From: Ruegeria haliotis
GTDB taxonomy: Bacteria; Pseudomonadota; Alphaproteobacteria; Rhodobacterales; Rhodobacteraceae
Reading direction: 5' to 3'
DNA: 64,000 nt
NCBI RefSeq assembly: GCF_013377785.1
Contig: NZ_JABXWT010000001.1
Location: 547,523 to 611,522 of the forward strand
Below the pieces are notes generated by a model. It searched no databases and was not told where the DNA came from. It worked only from the letters and a program-made list of their open reading frames with translations. A program made the position numbers and the translations under genes. Positions 47,850 through 59,248 of this stretch are shown here, piece by piece. Position 1 is the stretch's first letter; each line of letters starts with the position of its first letter.

Positions 47850-48643
47850 ACGCGACCCATCGCGAAACCACGCGCGATGTAGTTGCGGACAAACCAGATG
47901 ACGATGGCACCGGGGATGATGGTGAGCGTCCCGGCAGCGGCCAGTAGGCCCAACTCATACCCTGCGCTTGAGGCCGTGCGAGTCATCACAGCGGCGATGG
48001 GCTTGGCCTCGACCGCCGTCAGCGTTTTAGCCAACAGCATTTCCACCCATGAGAACATGAAGCAGAAGAACGCCGCGACGCCCACGCCTGCTTTGATGTT
48101 CGGCAGGAAAATCGTCACGAAGAAACGGGGGAAGGAATAGCCGTCCACATAGGCGGTTTCGTCCAATTCCTTGGGAATGCCGCGCATGAACCCTTCCAGA
48201 ATCCACACTGCCAACGGCACATTGAACAGCGTGTGCGCCAGAGCCACGGCCAGATAGGTGTCGAACAGGTGGATCGACGAATAGAGCTGGAAGAACGGCA
48301 GCGCGAAGACCGCAGCCGGAGCCATCCGGTTGGTCAGCAGCCAGAAGAACAGCTGTTTGTCGCCCAGGAACCTGTAGCGCGAGAACGCATAGGCGGCGGG
48401 CAGGGCGACACAGACCGACAGGATCGTGTTCAGCGTTACGTAGCTGATCGAGTTGATATAGCCCCAATACCATGTCGGGTCGGTAAAAATGGTGATGTAA
48501 TTTTCCAGCGTAAAGGTCTGGGGAAACAGGGAAAAGCCCGACAGGATCTCGTTCGTTGTCTTGAAGGACATCGCCACTAGCCAATAGATAGGCAACATGA
48601 GGAACGCGATATAGAGGATCGGGATGATGGATCGCTTTTTCAT
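47846..48643 (-). CDS. glpQ: glycerol-type ABC transporter permease
   Basis: This 265-residue MalG-like permease (binding-protein-dependent transport inner-membrane component) has six helices and the EAA-type loop (ELDETAYVDGYSFPRFFVTIFLPNI). It overlaps its neighbours by 4 bp on each side, in one operon with the two ATPases and the binding protein. Confidence 0.88.
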   Translation of the reverse strand: MKKRSIIPILYIAFLMLPIYWLVAMSFKTTNEILSGFSLFPQTFTLENYITIFTDPTWYWGYINSISYVTLNTILSVCVALPAAYAFSRYRFLGDKQLFFWLLTNRMAPAAVFALPFFQLYSSIHLFDTYLAVALAHTLFNVPLAVWILEGFMRGIPKELDETAYVDGYSFPRFFVTIFLPNIKAGVGVAAFFCFMFSWVEMLLAKTLTAVEAKPIAAVMTRTASSAGYELGLLAAAGTLTIIPGAIVIWFVRNYIARGFAMGRV

Positions 48644-49499
48644 TCTGCGTCATCCTTTGTCATCAGAGTGTAGAAGACCCAGCTGACCAGCAGCGTGATA
48701 GCGAAATAGATCAGGCTCATCGCCGCCGCCGGGCCGAGATCGAACTGTCCCAGAGCGATTTTTACAAGGTCAATTGACAGCAGTGTCGTCGAGTTGCCGG
48801 GGCCACCGCCTGTCAGAACGAAAGGTTCTGTGTAAATGTTGAAGCTGTCCATAAAGCGCAGCAGGATTGCGATGGTCAGAACCGTCTTCATCTTGGGCAA
48901 CTGGATATAGCGGAACACGGACCACGGGCTGGCACCGTCGATTTTGGCGGCCTGATAGTAGGCGTCTGGGATCGACACCAATCCGGCATAGCACAGCAGC
49001 ACGACGAGTGAGGTCCAGTGCCAGACATCCATGACAACGACGGTAATCCAGGCCGACAGCGGCTGTTGGGTCATGTCATAATTGATGCCCAGAACGTCAT
49101 TCAGGAAATATCCCAGCAGGCCGATTTTGGGCAGTGTGAAGATGTTCCACATCGACCCCACCACGTTCCATGGGATCAGCATCGGCAAGGCCATCAGCAC
49201 CAGACAGACCGGCACCCAGAAGCCTTTGCGCGGCATCGAAAGTGCTACGATGATACCCAAGGGTACCTCGATTGCCAGAATCATGCCGGTGAACAGGAAC
49301 TGACGGCCTAGTGCGGCCTGAAACCGGTCGGACCGCAGGATTTGTTCGAACCAGCCCAGCCCTTCCCAGAAGAATTGGTTGTTCCCAAAGGTTTCTTGCA
49401 CCGAATAGTTGACCACCGTCATCATCGGCACCAGCGCGTTGAACGCGACCAGCGCGAGAACGGGCAGGACAAAGAACCATGCTTTTTGGTTTTCCGTTC

Positions 49500-49503
<4 letters not shown>
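48640..49503 (-). CDS. glpP: glycerol-type ABC transporter permease
   Basis: This 287-residue MalF-like permease has six helices and the EAA-like loop DAYYQAAKIDGASPWSVFRYIQLPKM. It starts MRTENQKAWFFVLPVLALVAFNALVPMM. It is the partner of the other permease. Confidence 0.88.
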
Positions 49504-50576
<1,073 letters not shown>

Positions 50577-50577
50577 G

Positions 50578-51627
50578 TCAGGCCACCCTTTTGCCGTCTT
50601 GGCCGAAATACCGGCAATGGGCCGGGTTCATGTAGAAACTGTGATCCTCGCCCACCTGATAGGGGTGAACACCTGCTGCCAGAGATACCCACGCATCATC
50701 GCCATGTTGGAAATGAGCGCTGGAGTCTGAACCCGATAGCTCCGTCACGATCACCCGTCCGGTCAGTTCTACATCCGTGTCCGAATTGCGGAATGGCGTC
50801 ACGCGATGCGGTCGAACTGCAACCGTGTATTCTCCATCTGCAATGTTGGTGACAGTCCATCCGCCACCGCCTGCGAGTTGCGCCTGTGCTCCGGATACAG
50901 TGATGTGCGCCACGTTGATAGGTGGGTCCGAGAACACGCGCGCGGCGGCAATGTTCTCGGGGTTGCGGTAAATGTCAGCGGTCGGACCGAACTGAGTGAC
51001 ACGGCCATCTGCCATCAGGGCGGTATGGCCACCAAGCAGCAGCGCCTCTTCCGGTTCCGAGGTCGCGTAGACTACGACAGCGCCCCGGCCCGCAAACAGA
51101 TCAGGCAACTGTTCGCGCAGTTCTTCGCGCAGCTTGTAATCAAGGTTCGCCAGCGGTTCGTCGAGGAACACGGCCCTGCTTTCCTTTGCGATGGCGCGGG
51201 CCAAAGCGGTGCGTTGCTGCTGTCCGCCCGACAACTCGTGCGGGCGCCGATTCAGCATCGGGCGCAATTGCAGCAGGTCGGCGGCCTCTTCGACGCGGCC
51301 TTCGATCTCGCTTTGCGGCATCCTTGCGACCCGTAGCGGAGAGGCGATGTTGTCGAAGACGGTCATATGTGGGTAGTTCACGAAAAACTGGTGCACGAGG
51401 CTGATTTTACGCTTTTGCGTGCTCAGGCGCGTCACATCCTGCCCGTCCATCAGGACCTTGCCAGAGGCGATCGGGTCCAGCCCGGCCATCATCTTGATCA
51501 AGGACGTTTTGCCTGATCCGGTTGCACCCAGCAGCACATTGAAGTGGCCCGTATGCAGTGTCAGGGTCGTGGGTTTGATATGGGTGACGTTACCGACCCG
51601 TTTGGTCGCGTCTTGAAGTTCGATCAT
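50578..51627 (-). CDS. glpS: glycerol-type ABC transporter ATPase
   Basis: This 349-residue ATPase has Walker A LLGATGSGKTSLIK (~33-46), canonical signature LSGGQQQRTALARAI and Walker B AVFLDEPLANLD. The usual H-loop is altered: TSEPEEALLLGG replaces the THDxxEA motif. A TOBE-like C-terminus follows. It is separated from glpV by an intercistronic hairpin. Confidence 0.88.
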   Translation of the reverse strand: MIELQDATKRVGNVTHIKPTTLTLHTGHFNVLLGATGSGKTSLIKMMAGLDPIASGKVLMDGQDVTRLSTQKRKISLVHQFFVNYPHMTVFDNIASPLRVARMPQSEIEGRVEEAADLLQLRPMLNRRPHELSGGQQQRTALARAIAKESRAVFLDEPLANLDYKLREELREQLPDLFAGRGAVVVYATSEPEEALLLGGHTALMADGRVTQFGPTADIYRNPENIAAARVFSDPPINVAHITVSGAQAQLAGGGGWTVTNIADGEYTVAVRPHRVTPFRNSDTDVELTGRVIVTELSGSDSSAHFQHGDDAWVSLAAGVHPYQVGEDHSFYMNPAHCRYFGQDGKRVA

Positions 51628-51677
51628 GTCTGTGGGTTCCGGTCCCGCAGCGCACTGCGCTGTCTTGGTCTCAAATT

Positions 51678-51701
51678 GGGGATGCCTGATGCGGCATCCC
51701 C
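51678..51701 (-). terminator. intercistronic hairpin after the binding-protein gene
   Basis: GGGGATGCC (51678-51686) pairs over nine bases with GGCATCCCC (51693-51701), loop TGATGC. It begins 14 nt past the stop of glpV. It likely stabilises the binding-protein mRNA or attenuates the rest of the operon. Confidence 0.65.
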
Positions 51702-51714
51702 GGGTTTCAAAGGC

Positions 51715-53454
51715 TTACTGAGACTGCCAGCGCTGAACCAGTTCGTCATAGTTGACGGTCTGGCCTTGCGGCTTTTCGTTCTCCAGCTTGGCCTTGGGCG
51801 AGCCCGCTTTTTCCAGCCAGAAGGACGCATCCTGCGGCTCGTTCAGGCGAGGACCACAACCACCGTAGACACCGGCGCTTTCATCCGCGGCCTGCATGCG
51901 ACCCATGGTGATGTCCATTTCCTCGGCCAGACGATCCATCGCCTCTTGCGGGGTAAACGCACCCGAGTTCACGTCACCGATCTGCTGCCACCAGATCTGG
52001 GCCAGCTTCGGATAATCCGGTACGTTGATGCCTGTCGGCGACCATGCCACACGGTCAGGCGAGCGATAGAACTCGACCAGACCACCCAGCTTGGGTGCGC
52101 GTTCGGTGAACGACTCGTGATTGACCGAGCTGTCGCGGATGAAGGTCAGACCCACATGGGACTTCTTCACATCAACAGTCTTGGACGTCACAAACTGAGC
52201 GTAAAGCCAAGCCGCCTGAGCACGATCCGCGGGGGTCGATTTCAGGAAGGTCCACGACCCAACGTCCTGATAGCCAACCTTCTGGCCATCTTCCCAGTAG
52301 GGGCCATGCGGGCTGGGCGCCATCCGCCACAGCGGCGTACCTTCGTCATCCACGGTGTTGTTGCCTTCGGATTTTGGCTTCACCATGTCCGCAGTAAAGG
52401 CGGTGTACCAGAAGATCTGCTGGGCCACGTTGCCTTGACTGAGCGCCGGTAGCGACTGATAGAAGTCATAGGACGCTGCACCCGGAGGGGCGTAGTTCCG
52501 CAGCCATTCATCCCATTTGCGGATCGCGTAGACCGCAGCCGGACCGTTCGCAGCACCACCGCGCGAGACGGACGCCCCAACAGGGTTACAAGTGCCCGCT
52601 TCCATACGGATGCCCCACTCGTCGACGGGGATACCGTTCGGCTCACCCTTGTCGCCCGCACCAGCCATCGATAGCCAAGCGTCAGTCATGCGCCAGCCCA
52701 GATCGGGCGCGCGCTTGCCGTAGTCCATGTGGCCGTAAATCGCAGTGCCGTCGACTTCTTTCACGTCATTGGTGAAGAAATCGGCGATGTCTTCGTAAGC
52801 CGACCAGTTGACCGGAACACCCAGATCATAGCCGTACTTCTCTTTGAACGCGGCCTTGTTGGCTTCGTCATCGAACCAGTCCTTACGGAACCAGTAGAGG
52901 TTGGCGAATTGCTGATCGGGCAGCTGATACAGCTTGCCGTCCGGACCGGTGGTGAACTGGATGCCCATAAAGTCTTCCAGATCCAGCGTCGGAGACGTCG
53001 AACCCGCCCAGTCACCAGCCATCATGTCGGTCAGCGGATAAGCCAGTTGCAGACGTGAGTGGGTACCGATCAGGTCGCTGTCATTGACATAGCCGTCATA
53101 CAGGTTCCGGCCGGTTTGCAGCTGGGTCTGTACGGCCTGAACCACTTCGCCCTCACCGAGGATCTGGTGGTTGACCTTGATACCGGTGATATCTTCGAAC
53201 GCCTTGGTCAGCACCTCGGATTCGTAGGAATGCGTCGGGATGCCTTCGGACAGGACGTTGATTTCCATGCCAGAGTAAGGCTGTGCAGCTTCGATGAACC
53301 ACTGCATTTCACCCATCTGTTCGTCTTTCGACAGGGTCGATGGTTGAAATTCGTCGTCGATCCAGCGTTGTGCTGCGGCTTCGTCGGCCCAAACGGGACC
53401 GTGCCCCGCAATGACGGCAGCCGCCGCCACTGCGGAAAGTAGATGTCTCCGCAT
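51715..53454 (-). CDS. glpV: glycerol-type ABC transporter, periplasmic binding protein
   Basis: The protein has 579 residues, longer than most sugar-binding proteins, with a signal peptide (MRRHLLSAVAAAAVIAGHGPVWA). Segments YLNDSDLIGTHSRLQLAYPLTD-like and WPGAASYDFYQSLP-like match the GlpV family of glycerol binding proteins, which occur with DUF2160. It is the first gene of the operon glpVSTPQ-DUF2160. The substrate is inferred from the gene set and not from binding residues. Confidence 0.82.
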   Translation of the reverse strand: MRRHLLSAVAAAAVIAGHGPVWADEAAAQRWIDDEFQPSTLSKDEQMGEMQWFIEAAQPYSGMEINVLSEGIPTHSYESEVLTKAFEDITGIKVNHQILGEGEVVQAVQTQLQTGRNLYDGYVNDSDLIGTHSRLQLAYPLTDMMAGDWAGSTSPTLDLEDFMGIQFTTGPDGKLYQLPDQQFANLYWFRKDWFDDEANKAAFKEKYGYDLGVPVNWSAYEDIADFFTNDVKEVDGTAIYGHMDYGKRAPDLGWRMTDAWLSMAGAGDKGEPNGIPVDEWGIRMEAGTCNPVGASVSRGGAANGPAAVYAIRKWDEWLRNYAPPGAASYDFYQSLPALSQGNVAQQIFWYTAFTADMVKPKSEGNNTVDDEGTPLWRMAPSPHGPYWEDGQKVGYQDVGSWTFLKSTPADRAQAAWLYAQFVTSKTVDVKKSHVGLTFIRDSSVNHESFTERAPKLGGLVEFYRSPDRVAWSPTGINVPDYPKLAQIWWQQIGDVNSGAFTPQEAMDRLAEEMDITMGRMQAADESAGVYGGCGPRLNEPQDASFWLEKAGSPKAKLENEKPQGQTVNYDELVQRWQSQ

Positions 53455-53699
53455 CTGTTTCCTCCCAAAAAATTATGGTTATCCGGCGCAGACCGGATGA
53501 CGCACAGCATCAGCGATTTTTTGCGTACGTGTCAAACTAAAAATTTAGTAAATGACTTTGAGGTATGTTCCGGGCGGCGAAATCACCTTCGGTTGCCAAT
53601 TCATGAATTCGTTGTAAGCTGTTTCCATAGTTGCAAAAAATGCCGCTGACCTACGCGGCGCCGATTACTGAAAATGACTTAGACGCATGAGGATAGGCA

Positions 53700-55061
53700 A
53701 TGTCCCAAAGCCTTTTGAAGTACACGCGTGTTCTGGAAATCGTCGGGGACACGATAAAGATCCAGATACCTGTCAAAAAGACCGGCGAGCCCGCTGTCCG
53801 GTTCAACGATCTTGCGGTGATCGAAACGGTGGATGGCCGTAAAACACTGGCCCAGACGATCTTCATCGACAGGGACGTGGTGACGTTGCAGGTGTTTTCC
53901 GGCACCAAGGGAATCTCGACCGAAGCAACGGCAACGTTCGTCGGTCATCCGATGCAGACGTCGTATTCGGCCAATATCCTGGGCCGGGTTTTTGACGGGG
54001 CCGGGGAAGCAATTGATGACGGCCCGGACTTGTCGGCTGAACCAAGAATCGACATCGGTGGACCTACAGTGAATCCGGCCGAGCGCGCCGTGCCGAACAA
54101 AATGATCCGTACTGATGTGCCGATGATCGATGTGTTCAATACGCTGGTCGACAGCCAGAAAAGACCAATCTTTTCGGTATCGGGTGAGCCGTTTAACGCC
54201 TTTCTCAGCCGAATCGGCATTCAGGCAGACGCCGACATCGTGGTGTTTGGCGGCTTGGGTCTGATCTTTGATGACTACTATACGTTCCGAACATCTTTCG
54301 AAGATGCGGGCGTATTCTCGCGCACGGTGATGTTCGTCAATCAGGCGATGGACCCGCTGGTCGAGCGTCTTCTGGTGCCGGATATGGCGCTGGCTGTGGT
54401 TGAAAAGTTTGCCGTCGAAGAAGGTAAACGGGTTCTTGTTCTGATGACCGACATGACCGCCTATGCCGACGCAATGAAAGAGGTCGGTATCAGTCAGGAG
54501 CGTGTGCCATCCCAACACGGCTATATAGGCGATCTCTATTCCCAGCTTGCCCGTCGTTACGAAAAGGCATGTGACTACGCAAAAGGCGGGTCAGTGACCG
54601 TTTTGACCGTGACGACGATGCCGGGCAATGATGTGACCCATCCCGTGCCGGAAAATACGGGCTACATTACTGAGGGGCAGCTTTATCTGCATTCCGGTGT
54701 GATTGATCCGTTCGGCAGCCTTTCGCGCCTCAAGCAAAACGTGATCGGCAAGAGCACGCGTGAAGATCACGGTCAGATCATGAACACGATGATCCGCTTT
54801 TATTCGGAAAGTCGCGATGCGGCTCAGAAACAGGCGATGGTGTTTGATCTGTCAGACTACGATCACCACTTGCTGAAATTTGGTTCCCTGTTCCGGACGC
54901 GGTTCATGGATATCAACGTCTCGATCCCGTTGGAGGAAGCATTGGATCTGGGGTGGAAAACTCTGGCCGAATGCTTTGCGCCAGAGCAATTGCTGATGAA
55001 GCAAGCGCTGACCGACAAGTATTTCCCAAAGGATGCCAATGGCGGGGTTGCAGCTGAATAA
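53700..55061 (+). CDS. ntpB: V/A-type ATPase subunit B (intact)
   Basis: This 453-residue non-catalytic subunit has no Walker A motif, as expected (it has SVSGEPFNAFLSR-type loops instead), with family segments NPAERAVPNKMIRTDVPMIDVFNTLV and EDHGQIMNTMIRFYSESRDA. Length is normal and no stop or frameshift is seen. It overlaps the D gene by 23 bp. It is first in the operon here, whereas in the usual order A precedes B. Confidence 0.9.
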   Translation: MSQSLLKYTRVLEIVGDTIKIQIPVKKTGEPAVRFNDLAVIETVDGRKTLAQTIFIDRDVVTLQVFSGTKGISTEATATFVGHPMQTSYSANILGRVFDGAGEAIDDGPDLSAEPRIDIGGPTVNPAERAVPNKMIRTDVPMIDVFNTLVDSQKRPIFSVSGEPFNAFLSRIGIQADADIVVFGGLGLIFDDYYTFRTSFEDAGVFSRTVMFVNQAMDPLVERLLVPDMALAVVEKFAVEEGKRVLVLMTDMTAYADAMKEVGISQERVPSQHGYIGDLYSQLARRYEKACDYAKGGSVTVLTVTTMPGNDVTHPVPENTGYITEGQLYLHSGVIDPFGSLSRLKQNVIGKSTREDHGQIMNTMIRFYSESRDAAQKQAMVFDLSDYDHHLLKFGSLFRTRFMDINVSIPLEEALDLGWKTLAECFAPEQLLMKQALTDKYFPKDANGGVAAE

Positions 55062-55643
55062 ATCGTCACTCGCCCGCGAGCAGACGCAGTTGAAAAGCTA
55101 TGAGCGGTTCCTGCCGTCGCTGGACCTTAAGCGGCAACAGTTGATGGCAGAACGCGTCAAGGCTCGCGAAAATGTACGCCGCTGCAAGATGAGGTGCAGG
55201 ACCTAACCCGTCAGGTAGGGGAAAAGCTGCCAATGCTGGCACAGCAGGGGATCGATCTAGACGGGTTGGTCGAACTGAAAGACTATAAGATCTCAGAGGT
55301 CAACGTGGTTGGGGTGACGATGCCTTGCCTCGATCGAATCAAAGTTGCCGTGCGGCCCTACTCGGTACCGGCCAAACCCCACTGGGTCGATGCCGCCGCG
55401 CGATTGTTGCACGACATGATCGAAGCGCGTCTGCGGGTCAAAATTACTGAGGACTGTGTGCGGGTCTTTGACAAGGCAGTCGCAACCATCACTCAGCGGG
55501 TCAAGCTGTTCGAAAAAGTTCTGATCCCGCGCGCCAAAGCCAATATCAAGAAAATCCGTATCTATCTGAGCGATGAACAGATGCAGGCGGTTGTGCGCTC
55601 GAAAATCTCCAAACGCAAACATGAGCGGGAGGCTGTCTCATGA
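55039..55643 (+). pseudogene. ntpD: V/A-type ATPase subunit D, frameshifted
   Basis: The first frame reads MAGLQLNKSSLAREQTQLKS...RVKARENVRR and then goes out of phase at ~55180-55182, running to TAA after CKMRCRT. The second frame continues L-Q-D-E-V-Q-D-L-T-R-Q from 55182 and reaches the normal end at 55643. One inserted base after CG at 55181 would restore a ~200-residue central-stalk subunit D, so a single-base deletion is likely. The remainder is well conserved, which suggests recent loss. Confidence 0.85.
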
Positions 55644-57437
55644 CGGTTGCGCGGCTCAAAAAACTGTCGCTGGTCGGGCCTGCGGGGCACAAGACGGGTA
55701 CGCTTGAAGCACTTCAGGACTTGGGGTGCATGCATGTTCTGCCTTTGGTGGTACCACCAAGCGAGCCAGAGGAGATCAGTGAACGCGGCGCGCGCGAAGC
55801 CTACAAAGCACTGCGTTTCCTGACTGAAATCTCCGACCCGCGCCGACAGATACAACGCGATCCTGACTTTGATATGGATGTGTTCGTCAAAGACGTTCTT
55901 GATTTGATGCAACGTCGTCGGCACATGATGGATCGGCGGGACTTTCTGGCGCATCGTATCGTGCAGGTGTGCCCTTGGAGTGATCTGGATTTTCCGCCAA
56001 CAGATGAATTGGCGGGCAACCGTTTGTGGTTCTACCAGCTTCCGCTGAAGCATCGCGACACCCTTGCCAGCGTAAAACTGCCCTGGGCCATTCTGGAAAG
56101 GGATCATCGGTTTATTTACGTCGTCCTGATCTCACCAGACGAACCGGATGATGACATACTGCCGGTACCTCGAATTCAGGTGGGGTCTCTGCCCATTCAC
56201 GAGTTGGAGGCGCAATTGGAAGAGGCCGAAATTGCGCTGGAGGCATTGGAGGCCGAACGGGTGGCGCAGACCCGGTACCTGACCTTGATGCGTCGAAATT
56301 TATCTGTCGCGGAAAGCGCGGCCGAGCTGGCCCATGCAACACAGAAAGTGCGCGACGAAAAGTCGGTGTTTGCCGTGCAGGGTTAGGTGCCAGAGGATCG
56401 TGTGGAGGCCGTTTTGAACATGGCGGACGCCAACGGTGCGGCAGTGTTGATCGAAGAGCCCGGGCCAGATGACGCCCCCCCCCACATTGTTGGAGCAACC
56501 TGAAAACCGAAGTGCAGCGGTCGATCTGGCCCTGTTCTATCAGGTGCCCGGCTATCAGGACTGGGACCCGAGCGTCATTGTTTCTGCCTCGTTTGCGATC
56601 TTCTTTGCCATGATTGTTGCAGACGCGGGATATGGCGTGGTTATCCTGCTGGGTCTGCTGGCCTTTTGGAAGCGACTTGACAGGACGTCTGCCCAGAGGC
56701 CGTGGCGGCGTTTTGGATTGATCATATCCGGATCGACCATTCTATACGGTGTCATGGCCGGTAGCTATTTTGGAGTGTCTCCGGATCAAGGATCAATCTG
56801 GGCCAGGTTCAAAGTGCTGGATCTGAACAATTTCAGCGCGATGATGATGGTTTCTATCGTCGTGGGCGTTTTGCACCTGGTATTGGCGAATGCGCTGGCT
56901 GCGCGGGCAGCCTGGGGGCACCGTAAAGCGATTGCCAATTTGGGATGGATCGCAGCATTGATCGGTGGGTTTGTTTTGTGGCTCAGCTACATGAACGATA
57001 AAGCGCCGGCGCCGGGGGCGATAACTATGGGCGTTGGAGTTCTGGCCATCGTGCTGTTTTCCAGCGAACGCGTTATCAAACGGCCAATCGATTGGCTGTG
57101 GCGTTTGATCGAGGGGCTGCAAAGCCTTGCTGGAGCCATGGGCGCTTTTGGAGATGTCCTTAGTTATATGCGCCTATTTGCGCTGGGCCTTGCCTCGGCC
57201 TCGCTGGCGATAACCTTCAACGATCTGGCCGTGTCAGTGATGCATACGCTCAAAGGCTCGGGCATTCTGTTTGGTCGGCTTATCCTGATCATCGGACACG
57301 TTTTGAACTTCGCCCTCGCGATGATGAGCGGCGTCGTACACGGATTACGCCTCAATTACATCGAATTCTTTAAATGGGGTTTGCCGGACGAAGGCATCGC
57401 CTTTCGCCCGTTCGCCCGCAAGGAGGTTCAGGAATGA
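55640..57437 (+). pseudogene. ntpI: V/A-type ATPase subunit I (a-like), two lesions
   Basis: The reading frame begins ATG 55640 (MTVARLKKLSLVGPAGHKTGTLEAL) and meets an in-frame TAG at 56384-56386, where a Trp (TGG) would fit G-W-VPEDRVEAV. The frame then shifts +1 in a run of nine C (56475-56483); eight C would join DDAPP to TLLEQPENR. From 56484 on, the membrane part (~8 helices, with GLASASLAITFNDLAVSVM) is intact to 57437. Two independent mutations make read-through alone insufficient. It overlaps K by 4 bp. Confidence 0.88.
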
Positions 57438-57877
57438 ATGAGCTTGTTCTTACATTGGGTTGGCTGGGGATTTATGCGCCCATGGCGCTGGGTGCCGCTG
57501 CCAGCGCGGTTGGTTGCTCTATCGCAGGTCAGGCCAGTATCGGCGCCATGACCGAGACCGAGGGCGGCTATGGCCGCTTTGTTGGGGTTTCCGCCTTTCC
57601 ATCGACGATGGTGATCTACGGGATCGTCATCATGTTCACCCTGAACCGCGACGTCACGCCTTAAAACGCAGGTGGATTGTTCGGGATCGGTATCCTGTCC
57701 GGCATTGCGCTGATGTATTGCGGTATCTGGCAGGGCCGGGCCTGTGTTGCGGCGATCAACGCGACCAAGGAAAAGCCCGAGATCTTTGGTCTTGCTCTGG
57801 CCCCGGCTGCCATCATCGAAGGTTTTGGCGTTTTTGCCTTTGTCTTTGCCCTGGTGATCAGGGCGGGGATCAGTTGA
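57434..57877 (+). pseudogene. ntpK: V/A-type ATPase subunit K (proteolipid c ring), internal stop
   Basis: The gene starts at ATG 57434 with AGGAGG seven nt upstream (MNELVLTLGWLGIYAPMALG). The first helical hairpin ends at an in-frame TAA (57662-57664), where DVTP-*-NAGGLFGIG should carry Glu or Gln. The second hairpin keeps the ion-binding Glu in AAIIEGFGVFAF. Without the stop it would have 147 residues. As written, the c ring could not form. Confidence 0.85.
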
Positions 57878-58554
57878 TGGCACGGGAACGCATGATTTCA
57901 CACGGTGTAGATACCCTGATCGAAAAGCTGCGCAGCGATGGGGTGGCCGCCGGTGAGGCAGAGGCAAAAAAGCTGCGTGCGGATGCCACAGCCTAGGCTG
58001 CACGGATTCTCGCCGATGCCAAGCGCGAAGCAGAGGATTTCAAGAAAAGGGCGCGCGCGGATTCGGATAACTACCGCGCGGCTGGCGAAGAGGCTTTGAA
58101 CACTGCCATGCGGGATGCCGTGTTGACGATGAAGGCCGGGCTGACCGATCGGTTCAAGGAAGATGTCGAACGTCTTGTCACCAAAGAAATGGCCGATTCT
58201 GATTTGCTGAAACAGATGATCCTCGAGATTGTCGGCCGTGCCGGAGAAGGTGCAAATCTGGAAGGTAGGATTCAGGTTATTTTGCCTGCCAGAATCACAA
58301 CGCAGGAAGACATCAAACAAAACGCGGATGATATTCAGTCCGGTAAATTGACAAAATATGTGCTGGGTTTGACAGCCAAGATGTTGCGCGAAAACGTAGA
58401 ACTGCACCTCTCTGACAATGAACAGGATGGCATACGGGTGCGGGCCGAGGACCAGGGTGTTGTGCTGGACCTGACAGACAAGGCGGTCGCCGGGTTGTTG
58501 ATGGAACATCTGCAACCCCGGTTCCGGGCCGTGCTGGAAGGGGTCATCCGCTGA
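57877..58554 (+). pseudogene. ntpE: V/A-type ATPase subunit E (peripheral stalk), internal stop
   Basis: The gene starts at ATG 57877 overlapping the K stop (TGATG). The frame reads ADATA-*-AARILADAKREAE with TAG at 57994-57996 in place of what is probably CAG (Gln). The rest, a coiled coil and a C-terminal domain to residue ~225, is intact. A C-to-T transition explains the lesion. Confidence 0.85.
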
Positions 58555-58555
58555 G

Positions 58556-59248
58556 ATACCGAACCCCGACGCCTATATCGCCTTGATCTGTAGTCTTCCG
58601 GGGTCTGAGCGGTTGTTTATCGCCAAGCAGCCGCCGCTGTCGCGTCTCAGGTTGGACCGGCGCCTTAAGGCGCTGACGCCGGAGGATGCAAACGTGCTGG
58701 ACGTGTTGGAGCATACGCCGAGTTGGAGCGCCTATGACATGAACGTCACCGACTCGCAGGCGATCCAGCGGTGCAAGCAGGCACTTCGCGAAATTCCGCA
58801 ACCGACATTGCGCAAACTGTTCATGGAGCGGATGGAGATACGTTCGGTGGTCGCTGCCTTGCGTCTGCGCCAACGTGGTGAAGGGCCTCCGTCAGGATCC
58901 TTTGGGGTAGGGCGTTGGGGGCGACACATCCCTGCCAACTGGAGCGATCCGAGCTTCCGGCTCGAGACGCCAATGCCTTGGATAAATGAGGTCAATCAAC
59001 TGCTGGACAGTGAAGATCCGTTGGGTCTGGAACGTCTGCTTTTGTCACTCAGCCACACCCAACTGAAACGGCACGCTGCCCGTCACACTTTCGATTTTGA
59101 GGCGGTCGCCATCTACGTGTTGATCTGGAACATTTTCAACCGCTGGGCACAAAGCAGCGCGGAAGAAGCAGCCAAGAGATTTGAGAAACTGGCGCAACAG
59201 GCCATGGCCAACGTTGCAGATATCGACTTTGAAGGAGTAAGCACATGA
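58556..59248 (+). pseudogene. DUF2764 protein of V-ATPase operon, start codon lost
   Basis: The frame is open from the codon ATA at 58556 (ATA-CCG-AAC-CCC-GAC-GCC) through YIALICSLPGSERLF to TGA at 59248. The position, just after the E stop and 6-14 nt from a purine-rich GGAAGGGG, is where an ATG would be expected. So ATG has probably mutated to ATA. The first alternative start, TTG 58583, lacks a ribosome site and loses part of the conserved N-terminus. The 221-230-residue protein matches DUF2764, found beside V-type A subunits in bacteria (e.g. Chlamydia); function unknown. Confidence 0.6.

Noticed and set aside
53500..53540. TTGACA-like -35 element before the glycerol operon
   Set aside because: On the minus strand TTGACA occurs at 53535-53530, but no -10 hexamer lies 16-18 bp downstream.
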